NCBI GenBank assembly: GCA_023229045.1
Contig: JALOAB010000104.1
Coordinates: forward strand, 1-7,673
DNA from: Fidelibacterota bacterium
GTDB taxonomy: Bacteria; Fidelibacterota; UBA2242
DNA length: 7,673 nt
Direction: 5' to 3'
Every line of letters starts with the position of its first letter. The first letter of the stretch is position 1. Position numbers and translations under genes: made by a program. The notes under the pieces are model-generated. The model saw nothing but the letters and a program-made list of their open reading frames with translations, did not search any database and was not told where the DNA came from. Shown here piece after piece: positions 1-6,223 of the stretch.

Positions 1-1210
1 GCTGGGTAACCGGTTCGGAAAAATCTCCACCCGGCGGCGAGATGGCGCCCACGATAGTGATCGAACCGGTTTCATGATTGAGGGTTTCGAACAGCCCGGC
101 TCTTTCATAAAATTCAGCCAAACGGGTCGGCAGATAAGCCGGGAAGCCTTCTTCAGCCGGCATCTCTTCCATGCGTCCGGATAATTCCCGCAAAGCTTCC
201 GCCCAGCGGGAAGTCGAATCAGCCATGATGGCGACATGGTATCCCATATCGCGAAAATATTCGGCAATCGTGATGCCGGTGTAAATCGAAGCCTCGCGGG
301 CGGCAACCGGCATATTGGAAGTATTGGCAATTAACACGGTACGTTCCATCAGCGGGCGCCCGCTACGCGGATCGATCAGTTTGGGAAATTCATTCAGTAC
401 ATCGGTCATTTCGTTACCGCGTTCACCACAACCGATATAGACGACGATATCGGCGTCCGACCATTTGGCAATTTGATGTTCGACCATAGTCTTGCCGGTA
501 CCGAAACCGCCCGGGATGGCGACTGTACCGCCTTTGGCGATCGGGAAAAGGGTATCGATTACCCGTTGACCGGTAATCATTGGTAAGTTAGTGGTTTGAC
601 GATTTTGTACCGGTCGCGGTTGACGAACCGGCCAACGTTGGAAGAGTGTCAGTGAATGCCGATTATTACCACTTTCTATTACACAAATTTCGTCTTCGAT
701 CCGATATTCGCCGGCTGGGGCAATCTTGATTACCCGGCCGGAAATGGTGGGCGGCACGAGGATTTTCTGAGTGATGCGGGCGGTTTCGGCAACAGTGCCG
801 ATAGCCTGGCCGCCGCTGACAGTATCTCCAGTGCTCACGATCGGCACGAAAGGCCATCTTTTCTTACGATCGAGGGCGGGCACTTTTATACCGCGGTGGA
901 TATACTGATCGGAGACTTTCTTGATTTCAGCCAGCGGTCGCTGGACACCGTCGTAAATAGTTCCGATCAAGCCCGGACCAAGTTCGACCGAGAGCGGCAG
1001 ACCGGAACCGTAAACATCCACACCAGGCGCCAGACCGGTCGTATCTTCATAAACCTGGATTATGATCTGGTCATTGTGCAGACGCACGATTTCACCGATC
1101 AGATGATCGGGACCGACCTCGACGAATTCGAGCATCTGAGCCTTGTCAAGCGCGGCGGCGTGGACAACCGGCCCCAGAACGCGGGAAACTTTTCCGATTA
1201 CTGTTGCCAC
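1..1210 (-). CDS. atpA: V/A-type ATPase catalytic subunit A (3' part beyond left edge)
   Basis: This is the nucleotide-hydrolysing or ATP-synthesising subunit of the cytoplasmic A3B3 head. The frame stays open from a GTG at 1210 to the left edge and gives about 403 residues. The family is usually near 580-600, so roughly the last third is missing because of the window boundary, not damage. I see an N-terminal beta-barrel (about 1-70), the A-specific insertion (about 110-190), the P-loop PGGFGTGKT at 233-241 with K240 and T241, GCGERGNEM around 260-268 containing the catalytic Glu (E263), and the Walker B/signature region VAIMADSTSRW at 326-336. The SGRMEEMPAEEGFPAYL stretch follows. The GTG start is preceded by GAGG (1217-1220) with a 6-nt spacer and lies 3 nt after the stop of atpE. 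The P-loop has Thr where eukaryotic A subunits carry the redox-sensitive Cys. The identification is firm; only the C-terminal helical domain cannot be seen. Confidence 0.97.
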   Translation of the reverse strand, partial: MATVIGKVSRVLGPVVHAAALDKAQMLEFVEVGPDHLIGEIVRLHNDQIIIQVYEDTTGLAPGVDVYGSGLPLSVELGPGLIGTIYDGVQRPLAEIKKVSDQYIHRGIKVPALDRKKRWPFVPIVSTGDTVSGGQAIGTVAETARITQKILVPPTISGRVIKIAPAGEYRIEDEICVIESGNNRHSLTLFQRWPVRQPRPVQNRQTTNLPMITGQRVIDTLFPIAKGGTVAIPGGFGTGKTMVEHQIAKWSDADIVVYIGCGERGNEMTDVLNEFPKLIDPRSGRPLMERTVLIANTSNMPVAAREASIYTGITIAEYFRDMGYHVAIMADSTSRWAEALRELSGRMEEMPAEEGFPAYLPTRLAEFYERAGLFETLNHETGSITIVGAISPPGGDFSEPVTQ

Positions 1211-1213
1211 CGC

Positions 1214-1846
1214 TTACCTCATTAGATTATTTTCTGAAAATTTTTGCATGATCTGCCATTGATATTTTTCAAACAGACGCTCGCTATAACGAGTGAGGCG
1301 ATTGTCAAAACGCCGGCGTTTATCGGCGGAATAGAGCAGGACGCCCGGCTCGTTTAAATCTTTTGGTTCCAACCTCAGTTTTACCGGCGGATTGGAGGAA
1401 GCCTCGATAGCGCCCAAAAATTCGTTACTTAAAATGGTTCGTTCCCGATCACCCGCGCTCAGGAGAATCTTATCCGTACCCAGTCCGACTATTCCTTCAG
1501 CGATCAGCTCTTTTAATAATTGAGCATATTCCGGCGACAGGCGCAATACAAGCAGTTTATTCTCAAATTGTTGCCGGATTTCAATGCCGATCAGTAAGCG
1601 CGATTGCAGGCTCGATTTTTTGATCTCGAGATGGGTCTGAGCGGCCGAACGCTTGCGGATTTGTTCGGCGTTATGGCGGGCTTTGTCGATAATACCGTCT
1701 TGAATTTTTTTTGATTCGGTACGTGCGCGCTGGGTAATTTGAGCCTGTTCGCGGGCGGCGGCTTGCCGAATGGATTCAACTTCGGCTTCTGATTGCTGAC
1801 GAATCTCAGCGATAATGGCTTCCAGTGAGGCGTTCTTATCAGGCAT
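1214..1846 (-). CDS. atpE: V/A-type ATPase stator subunit E
   Basis: This is the peripheral-stalk subunit. It pairs with subunit H to form the stators that tie the A3B3 head to the soluble domain of subunit I. The protein is 210 residues, normal for the family. Residues 1 to about 90 are a charged, Ala/Gln/Arg/Glu-rich helix with the heptad-like character of a coiled coil. From about 95 a globular C-terminal domain begins, with FENKLLVLRLSPEYAQLLKELI, then the alternating strand/helix pattern and a late RRRFDNRLTRYSERLFEKY segment typical of the E-subunit head domain. The ATG at 1846 lies 6 nt after the stop of atpF and has only a weak GGAA/GAAG-type ribosome site, so translational coupling is likely. 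The name refers to V/A-type subunit E and is unrelated to F-type atpE (the c subunit). Confidence 0.93.
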   Translation of the reverse strand: MPDKNASLEAIIAEIRQQSEAEVESIRQAAAREQAQITQRARTESKKIQDGIIDKARHNAEQIRKRSAAQTHLEIKKSSLQSRLLIGIEIRQQFENKLLVLRLSPEYAQLLKELIAEGIVGLGTDKILLSAGDRERTILSNEFLGAIEASSNPPVKLRLEPKDLNEPGVLLYSADKRRRFDNRLTRYSERLFEKYQWQIMQKFSENNLMR

Positions 1847-1852
1847 AATACT

Positions 1853-2161
1853 TCATTCCATTCGAACGCCAACCGCCGTTTGAATCACTTCCTTGATTGA
1901 AATGCGATCCTCAATCGGCCCAAGCCGGTCGGGGATTTCGACGATCAGCGGAGAAACTTTTTGATAAAAATGAGCATCAACTTCCGATCGGATCAGCGTG
2001 GCGATGCGTTCCGTAATGATGATAATGCCGAGGTCTTGGCGTTCCATGCTTTCATCCAGAGCGCGTCGGGCGGAATCGGCATCATGGACAACAATTCCTT
2101 CCGCTCCGGCCAGGCTGAAGCCCAAGACGGTGTCTTCATCACCTATTACGAAAAATTTCAA
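1853..2161 (-). CDS. atpF: V/A-type ATPase central-stalk subunit F
   Basis: This is a small soluble rotor subunit that binds subunit D in the central stalk. It is 102 residues, the expected length. The N-terminus KFFVIGDEDTVLGFSLAG is the family signature, a Rossmann-like strand followed by the GDxDTVxGFxLAG loop. GIIIITERIA at about 45-54 and VSPLIVEIPDR at about 68-78 are the other conserved blocks. The start is a TTG at 2161, chosen because it places the Lys-x-x-x-Ile-Gly-Asp motif right at the N-terminus as in homologues. No ATG exists between the atpK stop and the conserved motif, and a perfect GGAGGT (2165-2170) lies just upstream. The spacer is only 3 nt, unusually short. The frame is the same as that of atpK, whose stop is 15 nt upstream. 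Confidence 0.93.
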   Translation of the reverse strand: MKFFVIGDEDTVLGFSLAGAEGIVVHDADSARRALDESMERQDLGIIIITERIATLIRSEVDAHFYQKVSPLIVEIPDRLGPIEDRISIKEVIQTAVGVRME

Positions 2162-2176
2162 GCCACCTCCGGCAAA

Positions 2177-2569
2177 TTATATTTTACCGAGAATCATGAT
2201 CGCAACGATCAAACCGTAAATGGCAATACCTTCGGCAAGACCGACGAAAATCAAAGCACTGCCGGACAATTCCGGTTTTTCGCCAATCGTGCCCATTGCG
2301 GCGGTTCCGATATTGCCAACGGCAATGGCGGCTCCGACCGAGCCAATTCCGACTGCCAGAGCGGCGGCGATGAAACCGAACTTCACCCGGGTGGCGTTAT
2401 CGGCCGCAGTTGTCCCGGCTGGTTCGACTTTCTCGTCGATTGCTACTTCGGCATTCTGCGGGGTCTGGGCGATAGCCTTCAGAACCAGCAATGAGGTTCC
2501 GCCGATTGTCACCAAGCCCAGCGTAATCACGATCGCCAGCAGTTTTTTGAAAGTCTTGGATTTTAACAT
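2177..2569 (-). CDS. atpK: V/A-type ATPase membrane rotor proteolipid K (c-ring subunit) with signal peptide
   Basis: This subunit forms the ion-carrying rotor ring in the membrane. I place the start at ATG 2569, giving 130 residues, because a perfect GGAGGT (2579-2584) sits 9 nt upstream of it. The longer reading from 2611 begins directly at the atpI stop with no ribosome site. Residues 1 to about 34 look like a signal peptide: a Lys-rich start (KSKTFKK), a hydrophobic core and a possible AIA|Q cleavage site. About 28 polar, acidic residues follow, then two membrane helices: about 64-93 (Gly/Ala-rich) and about 103-128, containing the ion-binding E113 in LAEGIAIYG. There is a single hairpin with one Glu, unlike the duplicated 16-kDa eukaryotic type. 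Thermus K is a known precedent for a signal-peptide-bearing proteolipid; the spacer here is longer. The usual Na+-ligand Gln is V84 by my alignment. Confidence 0.95.
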   Translation of the reverse strand: MLKSKTFKKLLAIVITLGLVTIGGTSLLVLKAIAQTPQNAEVAIDEKVEPAGTTAADNATRVKFGFIAAALAVGIGSVGAAIAVGNIGTAAMGTIGEKPELSGSALIFVGLAEGIAIYGLIVAIMILGKI

Positions 2570-2611
2570 ATCTGTAATACCTCCGAAAAAAAGTTTTGAT
2601 ATTTTTTGCAT

Positions 2612-4576
2612 TTATTCAATAGTGGGATTTTCCCGAATTGGTTTATAGCGGACGCTGGTAGGCTGGAAAAAACGATTGAAAAATTCGTAGAACTCTAACC
2701 GGATAGCCTGAATTGTTACCACCAGACCTTCAAGGACGATAATGAAAACATTGCCAATAATTAAAATAATTATCGAGGTCAATCCACTAAACTTACCGGT
2801 TACCATATCCGATAGAGAAAAAATAGCTATGAACAAACCGGCGTGCGCCAGACCGAAAGCTCCCACGCGGATGAAAGAGACCGTATTGGCCAAAAAACCG
2901 AGCGCGATTTCGAGCATTTCCACGATGGAGTGCATTATACCGGTAAAAATTCCCTGATGGTAAAGCCGGTGATTTTTGCGGAGCAGGTTGGTAATTGGTT
3001 CGCGGAAAAAGAGGAGCAGGGCGCAACCGGCAAAGAGATAGATAACGAAAAGACCGACGCCTTCTCCGGTTTTGGACAGCACCAGACGGCTGACCAGTAG
3101 AATGCCGCACCAGTATAGAATCAGGCTGAGCAGTCCGGCTTTATCGAAAATGTAATTGAGAAATTTGCCACTGCGCAGACCGTTGATCAGGTTGAGCACT
3201 ATCGAAACTGTGATCAACCCGGCGCCGGCGTAGATCACGACTTTAAAGAGCTGATTGATATTATCGATCGGCTTCATCCAGATCGTCGGCAACCAGTGTT
3301 CCACGCCGAAAATGCTGCCGAACAGGAAGCCGAACAGCATACTGGCGCATCCGGCGTAAAGCACCAAACGGCCGGCGACTTTGAGAATGTCCTTATGACT
3401 TTTCAGAGATAAAAATAATCCCAGCAAAGCCAACACCAGACCGTGACCGACATCGCCGAACATTAAGCCGAACATCAGCAGAAAGCTGATTCCCAGTACC
3501 GGGGTGGGATCGATGGTCTGATAGCGCGGTAAGCCGTATGTGGCGGTCAGCATTTCAAACGGTTTGAAAAAAGCCGGATTGTGAAGTTTAACCGGAACTT
3601 CAAGAGTGCCGTCTTTAACCGATTCGAGCGATTCAGCCGGGATTAGATCAACTATAGCGCGATTCTGAGTGGTTTCCTGTAAATCCTTGACGAATGGAGT
3701 CTGGCGACTGTTTGGCAACCATCCCGAAAAAAGGCAGGTTTGTTCTGTGCGACGGAAGAAATGCAACATTCGGTCATAAAGCTGTTCCTGACGAATACGC
3801 AGATAAGCGCCGACCAGGAGCTCGCGGTGCCGGTCGGCAATGGTGCGGAATTTCTCATCGGCACTTTGCAGTTGTTTGTGAATATCGGACAGGTTTTTTG
3901 TAAGGTTTTCGATTGATTCAGTAGCCAGTTCAGAGAGCTCTTTTTCGATTTTGGAAGACTGAAAGGCAACCGTTTTAAGGGCGGCCTGAAGAATATCGGC
4001 GTCGCGTTTGAGCACAATCGTAGCCAGAGAAGTCAGGCCTTTTTGACTGCCGATCGGCAAGATGACGTGCAAGGTTGCGGCAAGTTGCTCTTCTAATAGC
4101 GGCAAATTATTATCGGGAATCTGGCCGGTTTCAATTGCGAGATAGGAATATCCGCCGGGCATCTGGAGAGCCTTACCCAAGCCCGGAAAACGTTCATATC
4201 TGTTTTTGAGTTCATTCAGACGTTGAAATTCTTTATTCAGGATTTCGCGCTTCTCTACGGCAGTGTCGATTTCGGACATGGCAGTTTCGAGGTGTCGGTC
4301 GATTTCCGGCCAATCACCACGCAACGGCTGATATTGATGAAGATGTTCGGTCAGATTCAGAGTTTTTACCAGGTGTTCCACTTTTTCGCGGCGAGATTGG
4401 GATTGAGGTGATTCCTCAGCGGTATAGGAACGGGACAGATCTTTAATCCACGGATTAGTCTGGGCGGCATCGGCGATCTGCAGGTCGCCCTGACGAATAA
4501 TCATGCTGACTACCCGCTCGGCATACTGGCCGGGGAAGAGGGCGTTGACCAAGAGCATTTTTTCGGGGAAAAACAT
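2612..4576 (-). CDS. atpI: V/A-type ATPase membrane stator subunit I (a subunit)
   Basis: This subunit provides the two ion half-channels against the K ring and anchors the peripheral stalks. It is 654 residues, normal for the family. Residues 1 to about 345 are a soluble, largely helical domain that includes coiled-coil-rich stretches (about 90-125 and 205-260). From about 356 there are seven to eight hydrophobic segments. Recognisable signatures are FGLMFGDVGHGLVLALLG (369-386), FGFLFGSIFGVEHWLP (415-430), SFIRVGAFGLAHAGL (567-581) with R570 as the essential channel arginine, and EGLVVTIQAIRLEFYEFF (616-633) with a second conserved Arg at 626. The ATG at 4576 follows the atpC stop by 8 nt; its GAGG (4583-4586) overlaps that stop codon with a 6-nt spacer. 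An internal Met7 is a less likely start. Confidence 0.97.
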   Translation of the reverse strand: MFFPEKMLLVNALFPGQYAERVVSMIIRQGDLQIADAAQTNPWIKDLSRSYTAEESPQSQSRREKVEHLVKTLNLTEHLHQYQPLRGDWPEIDRHLETAMSEIDTAVEKREILNKEFQRLNELKNRYERFPGLGKALQMPGGYSYLAIETGQIPDNNLPLLEEQLAATLHVILPIGSQKGLTSLATIVLKRDADILQAALKTVAFQSSKIEKELSELATESIENLTKNLSDIHKQLQSADEKFRTIADRHRELLVGAYLRIRQEQLYDRMLHFFRRTEQTCLFSGWLPNSRQTPFVKDLQETTQNRAIVDLIPAESLESVKDGTLEVPVKLHNPAFFKPFEMLTATYGLPRYQTIDPTPVLGISFLLMFGLMFGDVGHGLVLALLGLFLSLKSHKDILKVAGRLVLYAGCASMLFGFLFGSIFGVEHWLPTIWMKPIDNINQLFKVVIYAGAGLITVSIVLNLINGLRSGKFLNYIFDKAGLLSLILYWCGILLVSRLVLSKTGEGVGLFVIYLFAGCALLLFFREPITNLLRKNHRLYHQGIFTGIMHSIVEMLEIALGFLANTVSFIRVGAFGLAHAGLFIAIFSLSDMVTGKFSGLTSIIILIIGNVFIIVLEGLVVTIQAIRLEFYEFFNRFFQPTSVRYKPIRENPTIE

Positions 4577-4584
4577 TTAGATCC

Positions 4585-5616
4585 TCAATAAACCAATTTT
4601 GCCAGAACAATCTGGGGTGGCAGTTTATAATATTTGGAGTTAAGCAATGTGCGAATATTGCGGCTTTCGATGCGGACGAGGTAATAATAGCCGATCGTCG
4701 AAGCAATCGATAGTGGAAATTCCAGAAACAGGCGATTGGCTTCGTGAAAAAGCGCCTGGTTCAGAAATTGTTCAAGGCGTTCGAGAGCGGTTAATTGATC
4801 ACTCTCGGTGGTCGTGGCGGACGCCAGCCCCGGCATAATTTTTTCCATACCGTCTTCCAGCGAACCAGTCGAGATCATTCTCCGCAGAGTGGCGTATGGC
4901 AAGCGGTAGCCATTGGGAATCAGGCTGTTCTCAGTAAGTTTAATCTGGGAAAGATAATATTTACGAATGCGGGCAACCCAATCCAGGTTTTTCAGATCGA
5001 TTTCGATGCCGACCATACGACGCACAATATGCTGATCGGTCTTACTTAACTCACCGGTCAGATTCCAGATGGCTTCGTAGATGCTTTTATCAATGACCAC
5101 TTCGATCTCAAAAAGACTTTTACGCCGATCGAAACCTTCGGCGGCTTTCAGAAATGCGTGGTAGAAGGGCAGGTCGGGAAAGTATTCGGCGAATTTTACC
5201 AGGTTATGTGCCGCGAGCATCTGAGAAACCGGCAGGGTTGCCAATCCGGGGCATTCAATCACATTGGCGGCGCTCTTATCGTTTTTCTGCCAGGCGCGCA
5301 GGATAGTTTTAATATTCTCGGCGTCGATCCGATTGAGCATCATGGCCATAATAGCGCGCGCCGGTCCGCGGCTGGAATTTTTTATTGCCAGAATACGGCG
5401 CACTTTTTCCGCCATCAGGAGACGCTCGAGCGTTTCGATGGAATGGTCCTGAACCCGATCGAGCCGGATCTGATAATTGAAGTGGGTTAGCAGTTTTATG
5501 GTTTCCGGTAAATTGCTGGCATTTGCCAGAACTTTATAGGCATTCGCTGAGAGCAGACCGGAACGTTTCGTCCGAACCCGCGCATTGACCAATCCATAAG
5601 TGCTGGCGGCATTCAC
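4585..5616 (-). CDS. atpC: V/A-type ATPase subunit C (AC39/d family)
   Basis: This is the funnel-shaped socket protein that couples the central shaft (D and F) to the K ring. It is 343 residues, within the usual 320-350. Family features are the N-terminal TYGLVNARVRTKRSGLL (Tyr-Gly, Asn-Ala-Arg-Val-Arg), three internally similar all-helical repeats of roughly 110 residues, and the C-terminal ESRNIRTLLNSKYYKLPP, which matches the conserved Glu-x-x-Asn-Ile-Arg and Leu-Pro-Pro ending. The start is GTG 5616, overlapping the atpH stop by 4 nt (GTGA), so translation is probably coupled. The nearest GGAG is about 13 nt upstream, weak on its own. The gene sits ahead of atpI, whereas in the familiar Thermus and methanogen operons C lies after K and E. 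Confidence 0.94.
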   Translation of the reverse strand: MNAASTYGLVNARVRTKRSGLLSANAYKVLANASNLPETIKLLTHFNYQIRLDRVQDHSIETLERLLMAEKVRRILAIKNSSRGPARAIMAMMLNRIDAENIKTILRAWQKNDKSAANVIECPGLATLPVSQMLAAHNLVKFAEYFPDLPFYHAFLKAAEGFDRRKSLFEIEVVIDKSIYEAIWNLTGELSKTDQHIVRRMVGIEIDLKNLDWVARIRKYYLSQIKLTENSLIPNGYRLPYATLRRMISTGSLEDGMEKIMPGLASATTTESDQLTALERLEQFLNQALFHEANRLFLEFPLSIASTIGYYYLVRIESRNIRTLLNSKYYKLPPQIVLAKLVY

Positions 5617-5939
5617 GATTGTGCTTTATCTCCGGTTGGCAAGGCTCGGAAAAGAAAATCAACGGCCGCGGCAATCTCGTTGTGGTAATTATCGAGGATA
5701 GTTTTCTGCTTTTCGCGTGCGGCGTTAATTTGCGCGGCTTGTTCAGCGCCGGCTTTGGTGCGGGCAGTGGTGAGAATTTTTTCCGCTTCCCGCAAGGCCT
5801 CACGACGGGCATCTTCGATCAATTTCTGAGCTTCAGCCTGCGCCGCTTCAGTCGCCCGACGGGCTTGCTGACGGGCATTATCGATGCGTTCGCGGGCCAG
5901 TTTTTCTTCGTCCAATATTTCCTGAATTACTTCTTTCAA
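5613..5939 (-). CDS. atpH: V/A-type ATPase stator subunit H (G-type coiled coil)
   Basis: This is a predicted peripheral-stalk partner of subunit E. The protein has 108 residues and is almost entirely a charged, Ala-rich helix (EEKLARERIDNARQQARRAT, then further Ala/Glu/Arg repeats to about residue 95). It has no Pro or Gly until GAEQ at 63-66, consistent with the long right-handed coiled coil known for E-H stalks. The family is defined by composition more than by sequence, so position supports the call: it is the first gene of the operon and overlaps atpC by 4 nt. The start is TTG at 5939, with AGAGG (5945-5949) 5 nt upstream and no better ATG in reach. A generic coiled-coil protein or an F-type b-like subunit is the alternative, but the neighbours make H by far the most likely. 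Confidence 0.86.
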   Translation of the reverse strand: MKEVIQEILDEEKLARERIDNARQQARRATEAAQAEAQKLIEDARREALREAEKILTTARTKAGAEQAAQINAAREKQKTILDNYHNEIAAAVDFLFRALPTGDKAQS

Positions 5940-5974
5940 ACAAACCTCTGGTAAGGAAGTGGCTTTGAATTAAT

Positions 5975-5995
5975 CTATTTTACCAGTCAAAATAG
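5975..5995 (-). promoter_or_regulatory. candidate atp operon promoter with 7-bp inverted repeat
   Basis: On the minus strand an extended -10 element TGGTAAAAT (5985-5977) lies about 40 nt upstream of the atpH TTG start, implying a leader of roughly 30 nt. No good -35 is visible at 17 nt, which an extended -10 can tolerate. The element is embedded in a perfect inverted repeat: CTATTTT (5975-5981), a 7-nt spacer, and AAAATAG (5989-5995). This is where a repressor or other dimeric regulator could bind. Both the promoter and the operator role are inferred from pattern only. Confidence 0.35.
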
Positions 5996-6088
5996 AATGA
6001 CCTTTTTCAGAATTCATCAGACTGGCTGTTATGTAAAAAACCATAAGGCGTAATTTAGGTTATCTCAGGTAATTTTTAAAACAAAGGT

Positions 6089-6101
6089 GTAAAAGTTTTA
6101 C
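6089..6101. repeat. 13-nt hyphenated palindrome beside phoH -10 box
   Basis: GTAAAA (6089-6094), a single G, then TTTTAC (6096-6101) form a perfect 6-bp inverted repeat abutting TATAAT at 6102. The position between -35 and -10 would suit an operator. The arms are AT-rich, so chance occurrence in this AT-rich gap cannot be excluded. Confidence 0.35.
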
Positions 6102-6107
6102 TATAAT
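6102..6107 (+). promoter_or_regulatory. candidate phoH promoter -10 box
   Basis: A perfect TATAAT lies 115 nt upstream of the phoH ATG on the plus strand. There is no convincing TTGACA at 16-18 nt; the AT-rich AAACAA/TTAAAA region upstream is a poor match. The spacer immediately before the box is the 13-nt hyphenated palindrome GTAAAAGTTTTAC (6089-6101). If used, transcription would start near 6114 and leave a leader of about 109 nt that contains a possible 30-codon ORF. Confidence 0.35.
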
Positions 6108-6130
6108 TTTTCAGGGCTTTGCGTTCCGGG

Positions 6131-6223
6131 ATGGGTTTAATCCTTGTTTGCGACGAAGAATGGTTTTATTTTGCCGATAAATTAGCGAAATTTACAGCGA
6201 ATGCAAACCAAGACGGAGAATAA
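6131..6223 (+). CDS. possible 30-residue ORF coupled to phoH
   Basis: An ATG at 6131 opens a 30-codon frame beginning MGLILVCDEEW. It ends in TAA at 6221-6223, whose last base is the first base of the phoH ATG (TAATG). Such a stop-start overlap is typical of translational coupling, and the phoH ribosome site GGAG (6215-6218) lies within this ORF. Against it, no clear Shine-Dalgarno precedes the ATG (only AGGG at 6113-6116, too far) and I recognise no homologue. It could be a leader peptide, a small protein or chance. Confidence 0.3.
   Translation: MGLILVCDEEWFYFADKLAKFTANANQDGE

Noticed and set aside
656..1225. 189-codon plus-strand ORF
   Set aside because: It is antisense to the firmly identified subunit A gene, has no family features, and reads as the complement of conserved codons; a shadow frame.
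1961..2648. Overlapping plus-strand ORFs of 177 and 142 codons opposite F, K and the I-K gap
   Set aside because: They are Gly/Asn- or Ala/Pro-rich translations produced by the complement of the Gly/Ala-rich proteolipid gene, with no motif or ribosome site; shadows.
3652..4017. 121-codon minus-strand ORF inside atpI
   Set aside because: It is an alternative frame within the coding region of subunit I, which is intact in its own frame throughout.
5619..5954. 111-codon plus-strand ORF opposite atpH
   Set aside because: It is antisense to a coiled-coil gene whose lack of stops follows from Ala/Arg/Glu codons; the Phe/Leu/Gly-rich translation is an artefact.
6029..6046. TTATG / CATAA inverted repeat in the divergent region
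   Set aside because: Five-base arms with an 8-nt spacer in AT-rich DNA are expected by chance.
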